NCBI RefSeq assembly: GCF_003113895.1
Contig: NZ_BDUD01000001.1
Coordinates: forward strand, 3,433,161-3,497,160
Direction: 5' to 3'
Source: Nostoc commune NIES-4072
GTDB lineage: Bacteria > Cyanobacteriota > Cyanobacteriia > Cyanobacteriales > Nostocaceae
Length of the DNA: 64,000 nucleotides
The notes under the pieces are model-generated. The model did no database searches. It saw only the letters and a list, made by a program, of their open reading frames with translations, and had not been told where the DNA came from. Both the position numbers and the translations under genes were made by a program. Shown here piece by piece: positions 46,732 to 53,708 of this stretch. Positions within the stretch are counted from its first letter, which is position 1. Each line of letters starts with the position of its first letter.

Positions 46732-47025
46732 GAGTTAAAAGGTTCAACGTCCGAGTTAAAAGGTTCAACGTCCGAGTTAAAAGGTTCAACGTCCGAGTTC
46801 AGAGGCTCAACTTCCGAGTTCAGAGGCTCAACTTTCGAGTTCAAAGGTTCAACGTTCGAGTTCAGAGGCTCAACTTCCGAGTTAAAAGGTTCAACGTTCG
46901 AGTTCAGAGGCTCAACGTCCGAGTTCAGAGGCTCAACTTCCGAGTTCAGAGGCTCAACTTCCGAGTTAAAAGGCTCAACGTCTGAGTTCAGAGGCTCAAC
47001 GTTCGAGTTCAGAGGCTCAACTTCA
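46732..47025. repeat. Array of 14 tandem 21-bp units
   Basis: Fourteen uninterrupted units beginning GAGTT. There are two types: GAGTTAAAAGGTTCAACGTCC and GAGTTCAGAGGCTCAACTTCC, plus intermediates. The unit length is exactly two DNA helical turns and seven codons. No frame has a plausible start, although both strands are largely stop-free. No spacers, so not a CRISPR. Confidence 0.95.
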
Positions 47026-47048
47026 AACTTCTAACTCCTACTCCTCAC

Positions 47049-47200
47049 TCAGGGCTATTTCGTTCTAGACATAAACCGCCCAGAACTAAAGTTCCAGGCT
47101 AATAGCTCAACTCCACTAAAGTGGACTAAAAGCCTTTCTAGTCGTCTTTAGACGACTTTTGCTATTAGCGTCAGAATTTATTCTGAGGCGGGCTAGATAA
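47049..47200. mobile_element. MITE-like multi-hairpin element, copy 1
   Basis: Shares about 130 bp with 52393-52543: a run of four small palindromes (CAGAACTAAAGTTC, TCCACTAAAGTGGA, GTCGTCTTTAGACGAC, CAGAATTTATTCTG). It keeps the left end TCAGGGCTATTTC, whose reverse complement forms the right end of copy 2; together these define a terminal inverted repeat. No coding capacity. Confidence 0.65.
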
Positions 47201-47271
47201 GAATAAACTTCTTGCAAAAGTCAAAAGTTATACCAATTTGAAAAAAGAATGCGACAAATAGACCATTTGTA

Positions 47272-47296
47272 GAGACGCGATTCATCGCGTCTCTAC
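47272..47296. repeat. Dispersed palindrome (GAGACGCGATTCATCGCGTCTC type)
   Basis: A near-perfect palindrome of a family also present, in more or less intact form, around 31608, 56349-56375, 56391-56413, 61660-61690 and 61703-61730. Confidence 0.8.
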
Positions 47297-47333
47297 CCAA
47301 GAATGTGTTGCAATCATTAATTGAATTGGTATT

Positions 47334-47427
47334 AGAAATGTCATTTTGAGGGGAATATAAGGGATAGAAGAATTTAAGTAGATGTTTTGCTCCGCTCAAT
47401 GTGACAATTTAAGCATTTATGCAAGAG
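47334..47427. repeat. Dispersed repeat, about 95 bp (copy 2)
   Basis: Partner of 19341-19437, with the same conserved ends (AATGTCATTTTGAG and GACAATTTAAGCATTTATGC). Confidence 0.7.
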
Positions 47428-47455
47428 GTTTAATGAAATAGCTCTGACTCCCCAC

Positions 47456-48910
47456 TCACAAATTCCAATTGCGGCGGAAATGGAAGAAGCCTTCTAAAAA
47501 CTCTTGCAAAGCAATATTGCTATTTAACCTTTGCTTACTCCACTCTCTTGCAGCTTGTTCGAGAATTTCTGAAAAACTCGGATAGACGGGAGATAAATTT
47601 GCTAAATCTTTGATTTTAATTTTTTGGGACATTGCCAAGGCAATCAAATTAATCAACTCTCCAGCTTCTGCCCCCAATATCGCAGCTCCCAAAATTTCGC
47701 CGTTCTCTAGCACAATTAATTTACATATACCAGTGGTTTCGTCCCGAAGTTGGGCTGCTGCCACTGTTTTAAAATATTGTCGCAAAACTAAAACTTCATC
47801 TTGACAAAATTGGCGTTTTGCCTGTGTCTCTGTCAAACCCACTTGCGCCATCATCGGCACAGAAAACATTGCCCAAGGAATGAAGCGATAATCTACTCGT
47901 AACCTGGGGAAAAAGAGGGCATTGTTCAGGGCAATTTTTGCTTCATAATTAGCGATATTGGCAAAGTCGTAACCACCAATTACATCACCACAGGCGTAAA
48001 TGCGGTGGTTAGTAGTTTGCAGTTTATCATTCACTACCAAGCTACGCCGATGCCATTTCACACCTACTGTTGCCAAATTTAGAGATTCAAGATTCGGCTG
48101 TTGTCCAGTCGCCACTAAAATTTCATCAGTTTCAATTGCCTTATCTCCTGCTTGAATCCACTTTTTATCCTCAATTAGCCTCACCTGAGTTACTGGTCTT
48201 TCAGTGAAGACGCGCACACCTTCGACTTCCAACTGTGCTTGAAGCAATATGGCTATCTCAGGGTCAATATTAGGTAGAACATAAGGGTGCTTGACTACCA
48301 GCGTCACACTGCAACCAAACCGCGCTAAAGTTTGAGCAATTTCAATGCTTTGGGGAATTCCGCCGATAATTACCAAATTTTTGGGTAAGGTTCCTCGCTG
48401 TAAGGATTGCCAAATATTAGATAAGGTTAGGTAGCCAGTGGCTTGCAATCCTTCAATATCTGGAATTTCTGGACGCGAACCACTGGCTAGCAAATATGTA
48501 CGGGCGCGTAATAAGCGATTGTTAACGGCAAAAGCCAGTTGAGGGGAAGATTGAAATTGACCACTGCCAACGATGATATCTACCCCCGACGCCGCTAGGA
48601 TGGCTGGAGAATGCTGTTCTTTGAGATTTGAGGCGACGCATTGAGCATACAGCATAGCTTCTTGCCATGCCATAGATATATTGCATTCTTCTGAAGTATC
48701 AGCGTGTGTGGCATGAATACCAAAACTAGCGGCATCATTCAACTTCTGCGCCAGTTTACCGATTTCGGTAAGAGTATGATGATGAGTAAACCCGTAGTCT
48801 CCTTTAGGTTCCACCAGGGCAACTGTAGCACGTAGTTGGGTTGCAGCAAGAGCAGCGTGGTATGCAGCAAGACTGCCGCCAATAATTACAACATCGTAGT
48901 CAATAGTCAT
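47456..48910 (-). CDS. Lpd/MerA-like flavoprotein without redox cysteines
   Basis: A 484-residue protein with the FAD/NAD layout of the dihydrolipoamide dehydrogenase/mercuric reductase family. It has DVVIIGGSLAAYHAALAA (FAD), LVIIGGIPQSIEIAQTLARFG (NAD), RIYACGDVIGGYDFANIA (FAD, second), and a C-terminal dimerisation domain. The disulfide motif (G-x-x-C-x(4)-C) is replaced by TEIGKLAQKL, and the C-terminal catalytic H-P-T is YPS (PVYPSFSE). It therefore cannot do thiol-disulfide chemistry of the usual kind. It may be an NAD(P)H oxidase or quinone reductase, or a non-catalytic paralogue. Confidence 0.85.
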   Translation of the reverse strand: MTIDYDVVIIGGSLAAYHAALAATQLRATVALVEPKGDYGFTHHHTLTEIGKLAQKLNDAASFGIHATHADTSEECNISMAWQEAMLYAQCVASNLKEQHSPAILAASGVDIIVGSGQFQSSPQLAFAVNNRLLRARTYLLASGSRPEIPDIEGLQATGYLTLSNIWQSLQRGTLPKNLVIIGGIPQSIEIAQTLARFGCSVTLVVKHPYVLPNIDPEIAILLQAQLEVEGVRVFTERPVTQVRLIEDKKWIQAGDKAIETDEILVATGQQPNLESLNLATVGVKWHRRSLVVNDKLQTTNHRIYACGDVIGGYDFANIANYEAKIALNNALFFPRLRVDYRFIPWAMFSVPMMAQVGLTETQAKRQFCQDEVLVLRQYFKTVAAAQLRDETTGICKLIVLENGEILGAAILGAEAGELINLIALAMSQKIKIKDLANLSPVYPSFSEILEQAAREWSKQRLNSNIALQEFLEGFFHFRRNWNL

Positions 48911-49060
48911 TTGTCATTTGTCATTTGTCATTGGGCATTGGGCATGGGGCATGGGGCATAGGGCATGGCTGAAGAATCAATAGTTTTTCTTCCCCTGCTC
49001 CCCCTGCTCCCCCTAGCTCCCTTACTCCCCACTCCCCACTCCCCACTCCCTACTCAACGC
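48911..49060. repeat. STRR cluster before and into cobC
   Basis: TCATTTG and GGGCATT units near 48911-48967, then CCCCACT units from about 49026 that overlap the end of the next gene and supply its stop codon. Confidence 0.9.
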
Positions 49061-50146
49061 TATTAGTAAGCGTTGGTTATCAGACTCTTCACGTATAGCA
49101 ACCCGGAAAAAGCGATCGCCTAGTTCTTTAAAACTAAGGCAATCGCGGATTAAAATCTGGTGATGCTTGAGTAATTGTTGCTGTAACTGCAAAGTAGACT
49201 GTTGAGACTCAACCAGTAAAAAGTTAGCAGCACTTACTTGGGGTTGTAATCCTGATATTTCAGCCAAACCCTGAAAGAGTTGGTTTCGTGCAGGTGGTAG
49301 CCATGCCCAGGTTTGCTGCTGAAACTCCGTATCCTGGAGTGCCGCAATTGCTGCCGCCGCCGCTAGCGTGTTTACGGGCCAAGGGTCACGCCATAGCTGC
49401 CATTTAGCTAGGCAGTCGGGGTGGGCGATCGCATATCCTAATCGCAGTCCTGGGAGGCTGTAAAATTTGGTTAGCGATCGCAATACTACTAAGTTTTTAT
49501 ATTCCTGCACCACCGGAATCAGGCTTTGTTCCTCATTAGGCGGCACAAAATCCATAAATGCTTCATCCACCACAACCAAAGCAAATTGCTCCAAGTAGGG
49601 CAAAATAGAGTCCCGCGAAAATAGTTTTCCGGTTGGATTGTGGGGATTATTCAGCAATAGTCCACAGTGAGTGCTGTTAGCGGTAGCGGGGCGTTTAGCC
49701 CGTGCTAAGTGCTGAGTGCTCAGTAAAACTGGTAACTCAGCACTCAGCACTCGTTGCTCATAACTAATTAGGGGACACTCCAGCACTTTAGCGTTGTACG
49801 ACTTCAGGGTTCGGTAGTAGTCGCCAAAGGCTGGAGTTATTAAAATTGTCGCGGCTAATTGAGCTAATTCCCTACCTATGAGAGTGAGTAATTCTGCGGA
49901 GCCGTTACCCGGCAGAATCCACTCAGGCGGCAATTGATGGAAGTGACTGAGAGCTAGTCTCAGTTCACTATAGTTTGGGTCTGGATAGTGCTTAAGACTA
50001 CCAAGTTGGGACAGTATAGCAGCGATCGCGCTATTAGGAGGCCCCAACGGGCTGATGCTAGCAGAAAAATCCAGAATAGCATCAGGGGGACAGCCAGCCA
50101 GTGCTGCTGCCCAGGCTAAATTTCCCCCGTGTGCAGGTTGCCGCAT
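49022..50146 (-). CDS. cobD: L-threonine-O-3-phosphate decarboxylase (cobalamin pathway)
   Basis: A 374-residue PLP enzyme of the histidinol-phosphate aminotransferase-like fold that makes the aminopropanol phosphate arm of cobalamin. This gene is often called cobC in cyanobacteria. The signature N-terminus is HGGNLAWAAALAG, and DFSASISPLGPP, NNPHNPTGKL and VVDEAFMDF follow. The PLP Lys is in LRSLTKFYSLPGLRLGY. Residues about 129-157 (RVLSAELPVLLSTQHLAR and following) are an in-frame insertion made of AGTGCTGAGTGCT-type repeat. The last residues WGVGSGE and stop come from an STRR. Confidence 0.88.
   Translation of the reverse strand: MRQPAHGGNLAWAAALAGCPPDAILDFSASISPLGPPNSAIAAILSQLGSLKHYPDPNYSELRLALSHFHQLPPEWILPGNGSAELLTLIGRELAQLAATILITPAFGDYYRTLKSYNAKVLECPLISYEQRVLSAELPVLLSTQHLARAKRPATANSTHCGLLLNNPHNPTGKLFSRDSILPYLEQFALVVVDEAFMDFVPPNEEQSLIPVVQEYKNLVVLRSLTKFYSLPGLRLGYAIAHPDCLAKWQLWRDPWPVNTLAAAAAIAALQDTEFQQQTWAWLPPARNQLFQGLAEISGLQPQVSAANFLLVESQQSTLQLQQQLLKHHQILIRDCLSFKELGDRFFRVAIREESDNQRLLIALSREWGVGSGE
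49680..49760. repeat. In-frame STRR insertion inside cobD/cobC
   Basis: Contains AGTGCTGAGTGCTCAG and CTCAGCACTCAGCACTC, repeats of the GAGTGCT heptamer in inverted orientation, between conserved coding segments. Confidence 0.75.
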
Positions 50147-50172
50147 TAAAAAAGGGTTCCCGAAGACAGAAC

Positions 50173-50457
50173 CTATGCTTTTGGGGGTGCTACCTTTTCT
50201 CTAAACAGTTTTCCTGCCGAGAAGGCAGGAACCCTCGTGGCTGGAATTTCCATTTTTTCATTGGTTTTCGGGTTGCGACCTTCGCGGGCTTTACGTTCCC
50301 GTGATTCAAATGAGCCAAATCCCACCAATGTTACCTTATCACCAGAGGAAACCGCTTCAATAATCGTTTCCAAAGCGGCAGTTAAGACTGCATCCGCTTG
50401 TTTCTTGGTAACACTAGCTTTTTCAGCTACGGCATCAACTAATTCACCTTTGTTCAT
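50173..50457 (-). CDS. hup: HU-type nucleoid protein
   Basis: A 94-residue histone-like protein. MNKGELVDAVAEKASVTKKQ, VGFGSFESRERKAREGRNP and IPATRVPAFSAGKLFREKV contain the HU/IHF signature and the proline-tipped beta-arm region. It bends and compacts DNA; in heterocyst-forming strains HU is needed for differentiation. GGAG lies six bases before ATG 50457. Confidence 0.95.
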   Translation of the reverse strand: MNKGELVDAVAEKASVTKKQADAVLTAALETIIEAVSSGDKVTLVGFGSFESRERKAREGRNPKTNEKMEIPATRVPAFSAGKLFREKVAPPKA

Positions 50458-50972
50458 GTCAAACTCCTGAAGGTTTACTTGAGATTCTTTACGGATGCAC
50501 CCTGATACATCTGTACTGAAATCTTTGTTTGCGAAAATACAAAAATCATCCTTTGGGAGTAGCTTTACTCAAAACGGCTGTACATCCCATCGGCTCGACT
50601 TTTCAATGAATCATTCTAAGGTGTTGTAGCCTGATGTGGATAGATGAAACCATTAATTTATATAGATTTCAGGATTTTTTGTAATTTTAGGGTACTTGTT
50701 TCACTAAAAACTACCCCAAAAGTAGGAAAAAATACCTAGTAAATCCCGCAATTGTAAAGAAAACAGAGGAATGAGGAGGTGGGAGATGGCCAATGTTTGT
50801 TGGCATTCATTACCGATGTTGAAGAGTTATTGCTGAGATTCACTAATGTTTATAAAAAATAGTTTGTAGTAAGCACTTTAGTGCTTAAAAAATAAGAACT
50901 TCAGTCTTTACCCAACGGGAAATGATATAGCTTTGTGTAATTCGACTCATTAGGCTAGCTTTAGTCAAGATT
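50458..50972. other. Intergenic region upstream of hup
   Basis: About 515 bp. It holds a TAAGCACTTTAGTGCTTA palindrome (50869-50886), of a dispersed repeat type, and the presumed hup promoter. No gene recognised. Confidence 0.45.
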
Positions 50973-51617
50973 TTACTGTTTCCCATCAGAAATTTTTTGT
51001 TGCACCCAAGCCCGAAAAGCACGGGTAGTAGCAATTTCCCCATTCTTCTTCGCTTCTTGGATAAACCCAGGAATCTCCTTCACCGATACAGGCGCAAAAG
51101 TAGGGCTGGTTTCGACTTCTGAGTATTGCCCACCTGCAAGGGTATAGACTCGCAACACACTGCCGTTATAACGCCAAAATTCCGGGACTCCCATCGCAGC
51201 ATAAAGCCTCAGCTTATCTATCGCAGACCTGGAATATTCCACCTCTAGCACTAGGTCAGGGGGCGGGTCGATCGCTATGTCAATATTTTCTTTATCTCGA
51301 ACTAACGCTTCATTTTGAATATAGTAGCTACTATCTGGCTCGGCTCCCTTTTTTAAATCATCTCGCGTTAAAGTTAGCGAACCAGCGCGTTTAATTTCCC
51401 AGCCCAACTCTTCGCACAATACACCAACAAAAGCTTCAATCACACGGTTTGAGTTCTCGTGCGGCATTTGTGGGGTCATAATTTCTATCGTTCCATCGTC
51501 ATAAGCAAATCGGGAATTACGTTCTGAACCCATTTCAGCCAGCATGGTTTTAAAAGTTTGCCAGCTGATGTTTTGCAGTAAAACCCTATTTTCTGCGGAT
51601 GTTGTTATTGCCACCAT
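50973..51617 (-). CDS. Uma2 family (DUF820) nuclease-fold protein
   Basis: A 214-residue protein with the restriction-endonuclease-like Uma2 fold common in cyanobacteria. EIMTPQMPHENSNRVIEAFV, DPPPDLVLEVEYSRS and RLYAAMGVPEFWRYN are family motifs; the Asp and Glu in PDLVLEVE would be the PD-(D/E)xK acidic pair. The Shine-Dalgarno GGAG is nine bases upstream. Biological role unresolved. Confidence 0.85.
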   Translation of the reverse strand: MVAITTSAENRVLLQNISWQTFKTMLAEMGSERNSRFAYDDGTIEIMTPQMPHENSNRVIEAFVGVLCEELGWEIKRAGSLTLTRDDLKKGAEPDSSYYIQNEALVRDKENIDIAIDPPPDLVLEVEYSRSAIDKLRLYAAMGVPEFWRYNGSVLRVYTLAGGQYSEVETSPTFAPVSVKEIPGFIQEAKKNGEIATTRAFRAWVQQKISDGKQ

Positions 51618-51729
51618 AGTTTAGTTCTCCGCAACAAACCTTTTGCCAGTACTGTATCCCTTAATATTACTGTTAAGGCTGAACGTAAGAGAGCGATATG
51701 ATCGAAACGAATACTAGGGGTAATAGATT

Positions 51730-52350
51730 ATGACTCAAGCCATACCAAAACTAGTAACCTTTGAAGATTTTGCAGCGTGGCGACCCGAAGGTGGAAGATA
51801 TGAATTACATGATGGACTGATTGTTGAAATGGCACAACCAGTAGGAGACCATGAAGATGTTGTTGGTTTTGTAGCAAGAAAACTAACAGTAGAATTTGAC
51901 CGATTAAATTTACCTTATACAATCCCCAAAACTGCGCTCATTAAACCAACTAATTCTGAATCTGGCTACTCTCCAGATGTGCTATTACTCAATCGCCCTA
52001 ATTTAATAAATGAGCCGCTATGGAAAAAACAATCAACTGTAAGCCTTGCAGCATCAATTCCTTTAGTAATCGAGGTAGTTAGTACTAACTGGGATGATGA
52101 CTATTACACAAAACAGGGTAAGTATGAGGGTATTGGAATTCCTGAATACTGGGTTGTAGATTATCTCGGTCTAGGCGCTAAAAAATTCACTGGTAACCCG
52201 AAACAGCCTACTATATCAATTTATCAATTAATTGATGGTGAATACCAAGTTACTCAATTTAGAGGCAGCGATCGCATCCTATCGCCTACTTTCCCAGAAT
52301 TGAATTTAACAGCCGAACAGATTTTTCAAGCTGGAGGTTTACCAACTTAG
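51730..52350 (+). CDS. Uma2 family (DUF820) nuclease-fold protein
   Basis: A 206-residue Uma2 protein: YELHDGLIVEMAQPVGDHED, GYSPDVLLLN, IPLVIEVVSTNWDDDYYTKQ and YEGIGIPEYWVVDY. Divergent from the previous Uma2 gene with a 112-bp shared upstream region. A good AGGGG lies about eight bases before the ATG. The motif set is complete, so it may be an active nuclease. Confidence 0.87.
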   Translation: MTQAIPKLVTFEDFAAWRPEGGRYELHDGLIVEMAQPVGDHEDVVGFVARKLTVEFDRLNLPYTIPKTALIKPTNSESGYSPDVLLLNRPNLINEPLWKKQSTVSLAASIPLVIEVVSTNWDDDYYTKQGKYEGIGIPEYWVVDYLGLGAKKFTGNPKQPTISIYQLIDGEYQVTQFRGSDRILSPTFPELNLTAEQIFQAGGLPT

Positions 52351-52392
52351 CCACAACCATACTTGTTATTTTAAACTACTACTAATGTCAGT

Positions 52393-52543
52393 ACATAAAC
52401 CGCCCAGAACTAAAGTTCTGGGCTAATAGCTCAACTCCACTAAAGTGGACTGAAAGCCTTTATTAGCTGTCTTTAGACGAATGAGTGCTATTAGCCTCAG
52501 AATAAATTCTGAGGCAGGCTAGATGATAATGAAATAGCCCTGA
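52393..52543. mobile_element. MITE-like multi-hairpin element, copy 2
   Basis: Same four-palindrome core as 47049-47200 (CAGAACTAAAGTTCTG, TCCACTAAAGTGGA, GTCTTTAGAC, CAGAATAAATTCTG). It retains the right end GAAATAGCCCTGA, the exact reverse complement of the left end of copy 1. The surrounding gap (52351-52798) contains no gene; a CTTGGCGT-type tandem lies near 52633-52665. Confidence 0.65.
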
Positions 52544-52798
52544 ACTATGTCTCAGCCGATAGGAATTTTAAGTGTATTCAACAAGTCATACCAATTTAAT
52601 GTGAAACTGCACTAAATAAGTAACTCTCTATTCTTGGCGTTCTTGGCGTACTTGGCGGTTCGTTTAATATTCTATGCATCTTCATAGAGAATTGGTATCA
52701 GAACATTATCTGTTGAATTTTGGCTGAAAATCTGAAAACTCATATTTTTTCAAATATTTTTATATTATATGATAATTGAGATTTACACTCTAAACCTT

Positions 52799-53374
52799 TT
52801 ACCAAATTAGTTGTATATTGAGTACAAAACCAGGTAAAACATTTTCCCCGGAAATAGTTTGAGGAAATTTTAAAACTTCCATATTTTGTCCTGGACGATA
52901 AATTTCTACTTCCTGTTTTTTTCGGTTTATCAACCAACCTAGACGACAACCATTTTCGATATACTCTTGCATCTTGTTCTGAGTTTTTTTCAAGCTGTCA
53001 TTAGGCGAAAGTATCTCAATTACAAAATCAGGACATAAAGGAATAAATTTTTCTTTTTGCTCTTTAGTCAAAGCATCCCAACGAGATTTTTCTACCCAAG
53101 AAACATCTGGAGAACGGTCAGCCCCTGAAGGTAAAGTAAATCCAGTTGATGAATCAAAAACTTCGCCCAATTGATTTTGGTCGTTCCAGAACCATATTTG
53201 AGCGTTAATAGCAGAATTACTTTTTCCTGTTTCTCCTCCCGTAGGTGGCATTATAATCAACTCTCCTTGGGCATTGCGTTCTAATTTTAAATCGGGGTTT
53301 TCTTCACACAATTGATAAAACTGCTCTCTTGTCAGTTTAATTACAGAATTGAGGTTTAATGTAAGTGCTGTCAT
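52799..53374 (-). CDS. Uma2 family (DUF820) nuclease-fold protein
   Basis: A 191-residue Uma2 protein. It has LIIMPPTGGETGKSNSAINA, RSPDVSWVEKSRW, CPDFVIEILSPNDSLKKTQ and MQEYIENGCRLGWLINR. The PD...E-I-L-S-P motif is complete. Third of three Uma2 genes within 2.4 kb. Confidence 0.88.
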   Translation of the reverse strand: MTALTLNLNSVIKLTREQFYQLCEENPDLKLERNAQGELIIMPPTGGETGKSNSAINAQIWFWNDQNQLGEVFDSSTGFTLPSGADRSPDVSWVEKSRWDALTKEQKEKFIPLCPDFVIEILSPNDSLKKTQNKMQEYIENGCRLGWLINRKKQEVEIYRPGQNMEVLKFPQTISGENVLPGFVLNIQLIW

Positions 53375-53416
53375 AAGCTGTTACGCAAATAAGATTGGAT
53401 ATTTACTCGTGAGGGT

Positions 53417-53671
53417 TGTCATTAGTCATTAGTCATTAGTCATTTGTATTTCAAAGGACAATATTAACGATTGCAATGTACAATTCTTTTCGCGCATCAG
53501 CTTAAGAGTATTTACCTTTTTGTTAAATGACTGGCTACAAACCTTCAGTTAAAGTTTTTTAATGAAAATTAAAAATCACAAAGACATGATAAATCGTCGT
53601 ATTCATATTAATTTTAATCTTACTCGTGAACAATAAGATCCCCCACTTCTTTAAGAAGTCGGGGATCTGAG
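53417..53671. repeat. STRR and hairpin in the gap before pilQ
   Basis: TCATTAG/TCATTTG heptamers at 53417-53443 and a strong hairpin, GATCCCCCACTTCTTTAAGAAGTCGGGGATC, at 53638-53669. The hairpin could terminate pilQ-direction transcription although it is also a dispersed repeat type. No gene in this gap. Confidence 0.7.
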
Positions 53672-53708
53672 TTTTTGCCAGAGGTAACTCACCTGCTTAT
53701 TCTCTTTA

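Noticed and set aside
46732..47025. Possible CRISPR array
   Set aside because: Units follow directly without unique spacers and no cas genes are present.
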